From Cristatella mucedo (lineage: Eukaryota; Bryozoa; Phylactolaemata; Cristatellidae): 64,000 nt of DNA. A program made the translations under genes and the position numbers. Position 1 is the stretch's first letter. Each line of letters begins with the position of its first letter. Location of the stretch: the NCBI GenBank assembly GCA_009760855.2, contig WPIO01000285.1, forward strand, positions 22,501 through 86,500, read 5' to 3'. This document shows, one piece after another, positions 54,903 through 64,000 of this stretch. The notes below the pieces were generated by a model that did not search any database, was not told where the DNA came from, and was given only the letters and a program-made list of their open reading frames with translations.

Positions 54903-56012
54903 AAGAGAGAAAGGATACAGCAGAGAGAAAGGAAGAGCTAGAGAGAGAGAGACAGAGAGAGAGGCAGATATAGACACTAGAAAGAAGAAGAGAAGAGAAT
55001 AAGAGAGAGAAGAGAAGGGTGGAGACAGAACAGAGAGAGAGAGAGAGAGAGGGAGCAGAGAGAGAAATAGAGATAGACACAGAGAGAGGATGATAGAGAG
55101 AGACCGTAATGACATAAAGATATATATATTAGATAGACAACATAGAGATACTATGATAATAAGCCGATATAGATAACACGAGTATAGAGAGATATAGAAA
55201 GATATCTATGAGAGAAGAGGATTCGCATAGTATAATAGAGAGATAGGTACAGAGAGAGAGAAAGGGGAGGCAAGAGAGAGAGCTAGAGAGAGATAGAGAG
55301 AGGGAGGATAGAGACAGAGCTTGGCAGAAAGAGAGAGCAGAGAGAGAGGAGAGGAGGAGAGATCTAGAACAGATCTCAGAGACAGAAAGAGAGAGGGAAG
55401 AGGGATCGCGACTAGATCGTCTTGACGGAGAAGGACTTGGATCTTTTGTTTTCCCTTGTTAGAGAAAGAGAGCGTCGTGAGAGAGAGAGAGGGAGTAGCA
55501 AGGAGCCTGGGAGAGGAGATATATTGAGACAGACGTCTGACATATCGTCTGATAGCAAGAGAGAGAAGAGAGAAGGAGAGAGAGACACAGAGAGAGAGAG
55601 AGAGAGAGACACACACACACACACACAGTGAGGGAGAGAGAGGGAGTGAGAGGAAGGGGGGAGGGAGGATAGAGACAGACAGACAGAAAGAGAGAGCGAA
55701 AGAAAAGAGACAGCGAGCGAGAGAGAAGAGAGCGAGAGAGAAGAGGGAGGGAGGAGAGAGACAGACAGAAAGATAGAAAGAGAGAGAGAGAGAGAGAGAG
55801 AAAAGAGAGAGAAACAGGGAGGGAGGAGAGAGACAGACAGACAGAAAGAGAGAGAGACAGAGAAGAGACAGAGAAGAGAGAGGGATAGGGAGGGAGAAGG
55901 ATAGAGACAGACTTGGCAGAAAGAGAGAGAGAGAGAGAGAGAGAGAAGAGAGAGACCGAGGGAGGAGAGAGAGAGGCAGACAGATCGAGAAAGAAGAGAG
56001 AGAGATAGAGAG

Positions 56013-56110
<98 letters not shown>
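54172..56110. repeat. GA-rich simple-repeat tract, about 1.9 kb
   Basis: gagaga, gacagacag and gagaaag units form a nearly pure purine + strand. The middle (about 55095-55230 and 55400-55560) is less regular. Ser/Leu-rich minus-strand frames of up to about 310 codons are artefacts. Confidence 0.97.
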
Positions 56111-56111
<1 letters not shown>

Positions 56112-56114
56112 AGA

Positions 56115-56925
56115 GAAGAGAGAGACGGCTCAGATTCTGACTCGAGACCAGTCGCTGCACGCGGTCACCGCAGCCCCCGCCTCCGGTGCGGCCGCGGCAG
56201 TGGCTGCTGCTGCTGGATCGGTGCCAACGAACGTGTGGGCCAGCCAGGCATGCTCATTGACTCGCTGCCAACCTGTAACCTCGCCAAAAGATCACGTGGT
56301 CGTCGGTCGGCGATTTCAGCGTGTCCATTGTTACTGCTGGCCGCTCTCCAGCCAATGGTTCCTGGTGGCGGCGGCGGCGGACGTCTTCGTACCGTACCGC
56401 TGGGCGTGCCTTGGGATATGCTTAGCGCGGGCATCAGCACGAGGCCAACGCATGTCCGCAATAACGGGGTTCGATTGGCCGTAGCCGCCGCGGCGAGCAT
56501 GGAGCCGCCGAGAGCCGCCAAGAGCCGCATTGAGCAGAGAGAGGCCGTAAAGGCTGCACGTCATTCCTCCGCCGCATCCGTCGAGCGGCTGCGGCAGAAT
56601 CGTAACGATTCGGGCGACGGTTACTTGGAAATCTCTTACAATGTCGTACAATCTCGTACAATCGGACGCTGAGCAAGCTCCTTGGGTGAGTCGTGTGCAG
56701 TTAGTAACTCGGTGGATTTCGCTCCCAAAGGTAGCCGCGCTAGGCGACAGCTGGTTTCGAAGCGAAACGACGGTCAACGCTCGGCCGAGCGCACAGGTTG
56801 GTCGGTTGGCCGTCGACCGCTACGACTTTCCCTTCCGAGGCTCCAGAGGTCGCCACTTCCGAGCTTCGTTCTCGCTCTCTGACAGAGCCGTTCGCCGCCT
56901 GTCATTGCCTACGCTACTACTAACC
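56115..56925. other. GC-rich stretch, no supported gene
   Basis: Open frames on both strands (for example 56109-56672 + and 56530-56165 -, the latter beginning MRLLAALGGSMLAAAATA, signal-peptide-like) overlap and cannot both be real. tcttacaatgtcgtacaatc-type words repeat near 56635-56660. Undecided. Confidence 0.25.
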
Positions 56926-56929
56926 ATTC

Positions 56930-57050
56930 GACCGTGCTGCTTTTGCAGCAAATGTAAAGTGCCTAGAAAACGATAAACTTCTCTTTGGGTACTATACAAA
57001 TGAATTGCATTGTTTATATTATTATTGTTATTATTATTACTATTATTAAC
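56930..57050 (+). mobile_element. L2-type LINE 3' tail only, diverged
   Basis: gcagcaaatgtaaagtgcct, a weaker second arm (cttctctttgggtactatac) and ATT repeats. Confidence 0.75.
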
Positions 57051-57059
57051 ACAACGACC

Positions 57060-58240
57060 ACGATTCTGTAGCGCCTTGCTGGCCTTGGATGAATTTTAGC
57101 GCGAACAAGAGCTGTTCGGCGGCGGGCTAGAACTCCTTTGTCCTGGAGCAGTGAGCCAGAGCGGAGCGTCAGTGCGGTTAGACAGGAAGAGCTTAGGAGC
57201 GAGCCAGGAAGCTCTGGGACCAGTGGTGGCGACTCGGCCTCTAGAATTTGTCCGATATCCGCGGGAGCTGCTGATCGATGTTGACTGGCCTGTCAACCTC
57301 CGCCTTTGCTCAAAGTAGCGTCTGGAACCCATTCGGCATTCAATGTGCCCTTCCAGTGGCCCAGTGACGGTATTAATTCCTTACCGTAATGGGCCACGGT
57401 GTCGGGCCCAATACCACTACGCTCTTGCCCCCATTGTCTCAGCTAGGAATTTAAGAGTCGAGCGACGCTCGCTCTCTTGGTCTTTTGTTCGGCTCCTGCT
57501 CTCTCTCTCGCTCTTCGGCTCCGCGCTTCGACGCCGTCGGACTCGTTTCTCTGAAAGCGAGGGCGGAGTGCGGGCTGTTCGCCGGCGATGGACGGGACAG
57601 GACGAGACGGCGCTAGGAGGATTCGGTGGACTCCACTGAATACGGTCGCATCGCGTCCGAGCAAGCATTTTGTGTTTCTGTTGGGTTTGTGTGTGTGCGC
57701 GCTCGCACGTGGTCTCTGCATAGGGATTTACCGGTGCGAGCTAGACGTAGTTGGTGTGGTGGGTGAGATATTCCGTTGGTTCGGGCTCCTTTGTCTATTT
57801 GGGTCGTTCCCCACAATAGACTTAGGTAGCCTAAGTTCGGTGACGTATTCCCTCCGTAAGAGTGCTTGCGCTGTTGAGAGCGTGTGAAGAGTGTGGAATT
57901 AAAACTGAGGTAGACACGCAGCGACTTTGTGTGCTTGCGAATAAAGCTCAGTAAAATCCCAAATTTGTGTGTCTTGCTTTTCAATTCAAGCCGCGGACTC
58001 ACGACCCCCTTTAGTAACGATAAGTAGGTCAGCGCCAGAAACGCTCGTTTCGTGGCGGCCTGCTTATTGCACGTCGGCGCGCACCGAACGGCATTAGGCG
58101 CTAGGCTACGCCGCTAGGTAAGTGGCAGGCTAAGCCTACTCCGTCGAACCTTCGGCGTTACAATTCTCTTCGTCGCTACGTCGTTAGTAACACCTCACGG
58201 TTTCTTGTGTAGCAGAGTGTCGCTGAGCGGTGATTAAGCG
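57060..58240. other. Unassigned stretch with a poly(A) signal
   Basis: An AATAAA at 57940-57945 is followed by a tgtgtgtcttgctttt word, a typical poly(A) site layout on the + strand. It could be a transcript end or part of a solo LTR (gcgttaca near 58154), but no partner repeat or coding exon was identified. Confidence 0.25.

Positions 58241-58242
<2 letters not shown>

Positions 58243-58276
<34 letters not shown>
58243..58276. repeat. (TA)n microsatellite
   Basis: About 17 ta units. Confidence 0.95.
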
Positions 58277-58281
<5 letters not shown>

Positions 58282-58314
58282 TATATACAGCGTACTCCGT
58301 ACTATACGCCGCCA

Positions 58315-58455
58315 ATACCTGCTTACGCTATGCCTGCTCCTTACGATGGTTACCACCAACCAATTGGTAGTGCTCTATGCAGCATCTGCAAAGTGCCTGG
58401 AAAGAGATTCAGTTCTCTGAAGACGCTATACAAATGCATTGTTATTGTTATTATT
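58315..58455 (+). mobile_element. L2-type LINE 3' tail, variant subfamily
   Basis: cctgcttacgctatgcctgc, gcagcatctgcaaagtgcct, agttctctgaagacgctata and TTA repeats. It shows the same variant order as 24.7 and 27.9 kb. Confidence 0.75.
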
Positions 58456-58509
58456 AGGTCAAAGCAAACTTTCTAGCTGCAAGTGTAGCAAGCAGGCTCG
58501 TTACACTTC

Positions 58510-58696
58510 GAAGAAAAGAGAGAGAGAGAGAGGGAGAGTGAGGGAGGAGACAGACAGACAGACAGAAAGAGAGTGCGAGAGAGAAGAGACAGATAAGCGA
58601 GAGAGAAGAGAGCGAGAGAAATGAGAGAGAGAGAGAGAGGGGAGGGAGGAAAGAGACCGACAGACAGAAAGAGAGAGAAAGGTTAGAGAAAGGGAG

Positions 58697-58747
<51 letters not shown>

Positions 58748-58868
58748 AGGATAGAGACAGACAGACAGAAAGAGAGGAGAGAGAGGGAGAGAGAGGAGAG
58801 AGAGGGAGAGAGAGGAGTGAGAGGGAGAGAGAGGAGAGAAACAGACAGACAGACAGAAAGAGAGAGAA

Positions 58869-58904
<36 letters not shown>

Positions 58905-59055
58905 AGCGAGTAGAGTGAGAGAGGGAGAGGGAGGGAGGAAGGAGTGAGACAGACAGACAGAAAGAGAGAGCGAGAGAGAAGAGACAGAGAGCGAGAGAAG
59001 AGAGAGAGACAGGGAGGGAGGAGACAGACAGACAGAAAGAGAGAGAGAGAGAGAG
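58510..59055. repeat. GA-rich simple-repeat tract
   Basis: (ga)n with gacagacag and gggag units, purine on the + strand. Same type as 54.2-56.1 kb. Confidence 0.97.
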
Positions 59056-59094
59056 AATAGTTTCAAGTGCAAACTTAAGACGCCAACACATTTG

Positions 59095-59215
59095 TGTATC
59101 AAGCATGATGCTACTCACCATTCAATTGCATTTCCCTTTGCAGCAAATGTAAAGCACCTAGAAAGAGATTGAGTTCTCTGAGGGCGCTTTATCAAGTGCA
59201 TTATTATTATTGTTA
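59095..59215 (+). mobile_element. L2-type LINE 3' tail only
   Basis: Well preserved: caccattcaattgcatttcc, gcagcaaatgtaaagcacct, ttgagttctctgagggcgct and TTA repeats. Confidence 0.88.
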
Positions 59216-59275
59216 TTATTTGAGCTGCTTTTGATTTTTTAAGGCTGGCACATCAATCTGAAGAGCTTGTCTCAG

Positions 59276-59564
59276 CTAAGTGCACGAACGATGGTTGACA
59301 GGCATCTACGCGTATTCCCTGAGCACTTACTAAGCAGCTTCAGAGCCAATAGAGACGTCACTCGCAAGTTTAGTCGACATTTCGTTGTCGCTGTGATTCT
59401 GGATTTGGCCCACACTACCTGCCCTGGAAATGGCACCCGGTTGCCTGTGAGAACCAACGAAGCATTCACGAGAGCCATTCAGTGTACGGAGACTTCAGTG
59501 GCCACAAGAGGCCAGCGATATGGACCGACACGCGAACGACTAAGCCTCGCTACACACGTCGTTG
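59276..59564 (+). CDS. Possible coding exon, unidentified gene
   Basis: Bordered by an acceptor (cttgtctcag|) and a strong donor (gttg|gtgagt). The frame reads MVDRHLRVFPEHLLSSFRAN, HFVVAVILDLAHTTC, RTNEAFTRAIQC and ERLSLATHVV without a stop. It is 289 bases, phase 0 to 1, and may contain a start Met (ATG at 59291). Composition is ordinary and not repetitive. No domain is recognised. It lies just after a LINE tail. Neighbouring exons are unknown. Confidence 0.3.
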
Positions 59565-59949
59565 GTGAGTATTTCAACTGCGTACAGGAGCAGACAACTG
59601 CTTACAGGAGCAGACAGAATGACCTGCCGAGTATCAACAGCGTTCCAAGATGTTTCACCTCTCAAATCTGTCAGCTGCCAAATTAGTCACTCCATGTGTG
59701 TCGCACACGGCGAGATCTCGCGAGATGGGCGGTTAGCCAGAGTGATGCCACGTCGACGTCGTAGGGCACCGGACGTCTGGTCGGCGCCCTGTCGAATTTT
59801 CGCCTCCTTTGTAGGCACCGCAGCAGCGCGCGACACTGCTGGCATGCCATGCGAAAGCAGTCAAATCTCTTCCTCCGTTATAGCCGAGCACTTTCTTATC
59901 GAGCAGAAATGATCGCTTCCGCAGGAAACAGCTCGTCGGAAAGACTTAC

Positions 59950-60154
59950 CTAGATGAACGCAAGCAGGCGAAGCCCCTGGCGAAGATCTGTCGGCATCGG
60001 CACAACGGTTCTTCTTCCCAGGAGCCTCCGAAAGCGAACGGAGCGAGCGAGGAGAGGCATGCGAGCAAGCGCGGTCGCTCCCCGCGCCGGCCGCGCGCAG
60101 TGGCGCCGGCCTCCTGCGGATTATCCTTGACGCTCGACGCCCACCGGCAGACAT
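59950..60154 (-). CDS. Possible GC-rich first exon, unidentified gene
   Basis: On the minus strand, ATG at 60154 opens an Arg-rich frame (MSAGGRRASRIIRRRPAPLR) ending at a very strong donor (catctag|gtaagt, exon end 59950). A second frame (from 60218, PVRQDYPRIIPPAAAQPRQR) also runs to this donor, so the frame is undecided. The segment is CpG-rich. No domain is recognised. Confidence 0.25.
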
Positions 60155-60221
60155 CCCGCTGGCGCGGCTGCGCCGCCGCGGGCGGAATAATCCGAGGATA
60201 ATCTTGTCGAACAGGCACTCT

Positions 60222-60512
60222 TCAACTAGGTGAGGAAGAATAGCACTTCAGAGCGAGTGGCTTTCTACAGGTTCGGCTAAAGGTCTCGAGAACCTCGGTG
60301 AATCGCGGGTTATCTCTTCGACGTTGGGGAAATAGCCCTCTGCATTCGGGGAAGTAAGCGCATTTCCGACTTCGCTCGCGCATCAAGACGAGAGGTGACG
60401 AGCATTTAGTGAGCGATCTGAATCTTTCGTGTACTTTCCGTGACATGAATGTAGCTTGTTCGTCCAGAGGTTCGACGACCAAATGGGTGCACAGCTTTTT
60501 TTGTGCAGTCAT
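60222..60512 (-). CDS. Open frame of 96 codons, hypothetical
   Basis: ATG at 60512 opens MTAQKKLCTHLVVEPLDEQA and ends LKCYSSSPS with TGA. The product is basic with six Cys scattered, and not repetitive. It lies directly upstream (minus sense) of the possible exon at 60154 and could be a separate small gene or 5' part of the same transcript. No family is recognised. Confidence 0.25.
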   Translation of the reverse strand: MTAQKKLCTHLVVEPLDEQATFMSRKVHERFRSLTKCSSPLVLMRERSRKCAYFPECRGLFPQRRRDNPRFTEVLETFSRTCRKPLALKCYSSSPS

Positions 60513-60519
60513 CGACAAT

Positions 60520-60820
60520 ATGGGTGGGTGAAGGGGTAAACGCCGCGCATAGGGAACTGAACGGTTGCCAACGCTAGACGAATCTCTGCTCCAGATCAGT
60601 GAGAAGCGTCACGAGTTGCCATTATTTCCCGACACCGTCGATGGAGGTAGCCATTTTGTCTGGCATGCTCCGACCCCAGAAGTTGGATCTCTCGGAGAAA
60701 TCAGCCATTTTTCAAGCCGACTTCTACCGCCGCAATTTTCATTGACCTGGACCATTTTGGTGTTTGGTTTTAAAACTTATTCATCGCATGCAAATCAAAT
60801 TAGCGATTGAATGTGCTGAT
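60520..60820. other. Intergenic stretch, nothing recognised
   Basis: Only a short unsupported open frame (60565-60810 +). Confidence 0.3.
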
Positions 60821-60822
60821 TA

Positions 60823-60824
<2 letters not shown>

Positions 60825-60861
<37 letters not shown>
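60825..60861. repeat. (TA)n microsatellite
   Basis: About 18 ta units, followed by tttatttattt runs. Confidence 0.95.
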
Positions 60862-60867
<6 letters not shown>

Positions 60868-61169
60868 TATTTATTTATTTATATATGATATTATATGTAT
60901 TAAACTATTTGGAATTAATTTGGTCAATCTTACGTTAATGCTGTGCACTTGGCAGCTATGAATAGAGTTGCTATGCACAACTGGAAACATTCCGTGGTCT
61001 TACCTTAGAGCGAGATGTACGTTTTCATTGTAGCAATTGTTTCTTAACTTATTTACTTCTGTACAACGTCAACTACTTTACATATTCCTCTTAATTTTCT
61101 GTTATAGGAATCAATCACGCTGCATCAAGAAATACTGGCACGAAACATGAATTTGATGCTTGAGCTGAG

Positions 61170-61310
61170 AAAAGGGGTACTATCCAGGGTCTATACCAGC
61201 TAGCCTATGCGACTAAGGTCGTGGGCTCGAGCCCCGAGGCATATGTAAAGCGCCTGAATAGAGATTAAGTTCTCTTGGGGTGCTATATAAATGAATTATA
61301 TTTAATTATA
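61170..61310 (+). mobile_element. SINE-B: tRNA-like head joined to L2-type tail
   Basis: Head near 61180-61210 (tccagggtctataccagcta), B-box-like gggctcgagccccg at 61222-61235, then immediately the L2-type hairpin gtaaagcgcctgaatagaga ... gttctcttggggtgctatat and an AT end. Head and tail are contiguous with no LINE coding sequence between them, so this is a composite SINE. Confidence 0.75.
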
Positions 61311-61365
61311 TATTGCAACTCAAAAAAAGTAAAGATAGTCTGATTCATTGACCGCATTTACTATA

Positions 61366-61434
61366 TATGTATATATATATATATGTCTGTGTGTGTGTGT
61401 GTGTGTGAGTGAGTGAGTGTGTGTGTGTGCGTGC

Positions 61435-61466
<32 letters not shown>
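61366..61466. repeat. TA/TG/GA-interrupted microsatellite
   Basis: (ta)n then (tg)n with gagtgagtgag and gcgcg interruptions. Confidence 0.95.
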
Positions 61467-61469
<3 letters not shown>

Positions 61470-61584
61470 CGTGCCATTGTTGCAAGGAAATGTAAAGGCA
61501 CATGCAACGACGAACAGCAAAGAACAGCTCAGCAGCAGCACACACGCTGTGTACGTATAACAATATAAAAAACAATACTATTGT

Positions 61585-61680
61585 GTCTTTTTATAGCAGC
61601 CTAAGATAACTTAATCTCTTTCGATAGGATGCGCATTACAACTCATGGTGCTTTACGCTGCAAGAGAATCAATACCCATG
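61585..61680 (-). mobile_element. Diverged L2-type or SINE-B tail
   Basis: tttttatagcagcctaagat and aacttaatctctttcgatag resemble the reversed hairpin tail, with tgctttacgctgc after it. The head is not clear. Confidence 0.4.
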
Positions 61681-61684
61681 GGTC

Positions 61685-62095
61685 ACGTGACATGCGCGTT
61701 ATCAAGAGTGCAAAAGCGAGCGAGTATCAGGCGAAGGCTAGCATGCTAAGGGACACCGAAAGGCACTCAGTGCTACCGGTTAGTTGGATCTCTGGGTAGT
61801 TACACGCACTGCATCCTGTACAAGTAAGCAGAGAAGCACACAGTATAGCAATAACAAATAATACAGAATAAAAAAAATAATAAAAACAGGCTCACTGGGG
61901 TCCGGGGGAGCGCTGAGTGGAGCTCGTGCGTCTGTAGCTGAGACACTTGTGTGATCAAGTGGCTATGGCACTCAATGACCGAAGCCGGAAAGGATTTCTG
62001 GACTTTCGGTGTGCACGGGCTAAAGGCTCAATCGCCAACATGTTTTGATTTATTTCAAAGGACGCCGAGATGACTGGATGCGTAGCGAGTTGTGA
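61685..62095. other. Intergenic stretch, nothing recognised
   Basis: An A-rich run (61865-61888) is present. No exon. Confidence 0.3.
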
Positions 62096-62099
62096 ATCA

Positions 62100-62250
62100 A
62101 GTGAATGTTGGCGAAGTGTGGAAGTCGGATCGACGACCAACTGCGAGTTCGCGCGATTTCAAGCCAACTTATTGCCAATTGCATGTGGTAGCGATAGCCG
62201 AGAAGGCTCTTCTGCCGCTATATAAATGAGGCTGTTAAATCAGCTAAGAT
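62100..62250 (+). mobile_element. SINE-A, diverged
   Basis: Contains cgcgatttcaagccaactta (degraded B-box), ttgccaattgcatgtggtag, gagaaggctcttctgccgct and gaggctgttaaatcagcta, in family order. Confidence 0.55.
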
Positions 62251-62339
62251 TCGTTCATGGTATGTGGCTGACCTGGGAGTTTTCGTTGATGGCTTCTTGT
62301 CAACACAAGCAGTTAAAGATTGGGCATGTGCGAGATTAT

Positions 62340-62475
62340 ACGGAGTTCACTGGCATTTCTCCGTGAGAGAACTTAATCTATATCCAGGCACTTTAACTTA
62401 AGGCGCGTGGCTTGAGCCGGCGACCTTGGTCGTCAACGGTGAGTATCTTACGCCTGGTTCAAACCAGGGCGATGT
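62340..62475 (-). mobile_element. SINE-B, minus strand
   Basis: Minus-strand order: ccctggtttgaaccaggcgt (head), complement of ggcttgagccggcgacctt (B-box-like), then the L2-like tail (complement of gagagaacttaatctatatc). It is the third copy with head and tail contiguous. Confidence 0.65.
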
Positions 62476-62479
62476 CACC

Positions 62480-63999
62480 ATGTTTTCGTAGAAGCTAGAC
62501 TTGGCCTTACCTACGATGGACTGGCACGATCCGAAATAGTCCGGCCGGCTATGCCAGTCAACGGATAACAGTCAGTGGGATAGCAGATTGGTTGCTTGCG
62601 ATTTTGTTAATGCGAAGTACATGAAAGTAAGCTGTGAAACCAGGAAAAACCACATTCCGATTCCGCAGTTTCTGCCACCTCGGGTCTGCCCTCGGGTCCT
62701 GAATAGAAGCTTAGAACTCTTAGCTTACGGCGCTTTACGGCTGCTGCTCAGACTGTTGGCAGCAGGAGCCTTTGTCCGGCTAGAAGCCGTCGTAGATCTA
62801 CGAGCGTCGTACTTTCACGATTCACAGGAAACCATGACGATGTCCGCTCACATGGCGCAGACTCTGGGCACTTTCTTGCCAGCCATTATTCTACACTGAA
62901 GCGTACATTCTGCTTCTTTTGCATGCTAACATTCTTCGCTTTCCCCTACGGTGCTACGTATATTATACGTCTACTGTATGCTGACTCTCTTCACTTCCCT
63001 CCTGATGTAGTTGTGCTTTGTCTTGAACTCTGCTGGCTTCCGTGTACACACCCAGAAGCCAGTAATTCCGTATAGAAAACTGTTCGCACAGCACCGAAGT
63101 CTTGAACTCGTACTCACCTTTGGTCACTACCTGCAATGGCACTGCATCATTTAGGTCTCATCAGAAGACGCATTCGTTCCGTTCAGCTCTCCCCATGATG
63201 CCGCAATGAGCTCTTTTGTTCTTGCACACTTTCGCGCTGACATATACTCGGTTCAGTTCACGCTACGTGTAACCACAAGTCCTATTAACCGGTGGCCCTG
63301 ATTATTTCTTTGTGTGCTTTAGCATTCCGGCCTAGGCATCATCCTTGCTTGCTTGCGCATGCCTTTTTAACTATAAGGCCGTGCTTGCAATGAACCCTCG
63401 TTGTTGCTCATTCTCTGGCTGCGAGTCGTAAAGCGTCTGCATAGAGGTTTAGTTCTCTTAAAAAAAACAGCCAGTCATTGTTACTATTATTTAATTACTT
63501 ACTTGGTTCCAGAGAGAAGGAGGAGAGAGACAGAGTATCATTATTACTATTATTATTTTAATTATTACTACTACTTGACTACTAGTCAGACAGATTATAT
63601 TACTACAAAGACAGAGAAAGAGAGGGCTGGTGTAGAACCAATTTTAATCGCACCACTTCGCTGGGCTCCGAGCCCCGAGGGCGAAGAGATACACAAGAAG
63701 AATTGAATACACACTGCCAGGCAGAAACAAGATGAACGTACTATAAGCAGATTCTCAGCAAATGTAGATATGCTAACTCCTCTTAATGCATTAATTCTAA
63801 CTGCACATGGCGGCCTCTTCAAGGCTGGCTCGGGCGACACCCTCTGGTCTGGATGGTAAGCACAAACCACGTGTATTTACTTGGAGTAAGCATGTAGAAC
63901 TGCTCAGTGAATTTGTGGTATTTGTGTGAATTTGTTTAGAACTAACTGAGACACGACCAGCAAGTTTTGCAGTGGATTCAGTGCCTCCAGCGCCTCTGA
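62480..63999. other. Terminal stretch, no supported gene
   Basis: A trace of an L2/SINE-B tail (cgtaaagcgtctgcatagag, 63429-63448) and ATT-type runs (63540-63600) are visible. The frame at 62588-62899 + lacks an ATG near its start and any known motif. Confidence 0.3.
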
Positions 64000-64000
64000 A

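Noticed and set aside
54142-55115. Frames of 305 and 312 codons on the minus strand
   Set aside because: Low-complexity translation of the GA tract; no ordinary codon use or domain.
57343-58162. Solo LTR ending cttcggcgttaca
   Set aside because: No matching terminal sequence beginning tgtaacg and no flanking duplication was found; kept only as an unassigned stretch.

Overview
The window reads as nuclear DNA of an animal, probably an aquatic invertebrate. Genes are split by short introns with GT-AG borders, and long tracts of CT/GA, CA and TA simple repeats separate them. Many truncated copies of an L2/CR1-clade LINE and tRNA-derived SINEs are scattered between and inside genes. Gene exons are GC-rich and intergenic DNA is mixed. 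No prokaryotic operon, rRNA, functional tRNA or CRISPR array is visible. The species cannot be named from the sequence.

The best-supported content is a set of three paralogous, divergent protein-kinase genes, all on the + strand. K1 (2-2607, 5' end outside the window) and K2 (5994-11120) lie head to tail. K3 (47407-51692) lies about 36 kb further on. I rebuilt all three exon by exon. Every junction keeps the reading frame, and the intron phases match between paralogues (0, 1, 2, 1, 0), with one extra phase-1 intron in K3. K1 and K2 keep all standard catalytic motifs. K3 has a degenerate glycine loop, HHD in place of HRD, and an N-terminal extension with 16 tandem decapeptides. A partial tandem duplication just downstream of K3 carries a second copy of exon 6, shortened in frame.

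The rest is mostly mobile DNA. 12.0-13.9, 18.3-18.7, 20.9-26.5, 32.2-34.6, 37.2-40.3 and 41.6-42.6 kb hold L2-type LINE copies, one of them with an endonuclease domain (37.25-40.27 kb). One copy is interrupted by a second LINE with a near-perfect target duplication. 26.55-27.48 kb holds a broken hAT-type transposase with a TTF-like zinc-finger motif. Two SINE families are present: one with a tRNA-like head and TTTA-type tail, and one whose tRNA-like head is joined to the L2 3' hairpin.

Minus-strand GC-rich open exons at 30.0-30.7 and 35.5-35.7 kb, and a cluster at 59.3-60.5 kb, end in consensus splice donors and may be first exons of unidentified genes. A small AT-rich gene candidate with its own poly(A) signal lies at 20.05-20.38 kb on the minus strand. 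Low-complexity DNA dominates 40.6-41.2, 44.9-45.1, 52.9-56.1 and 58.5-59.1 kb.
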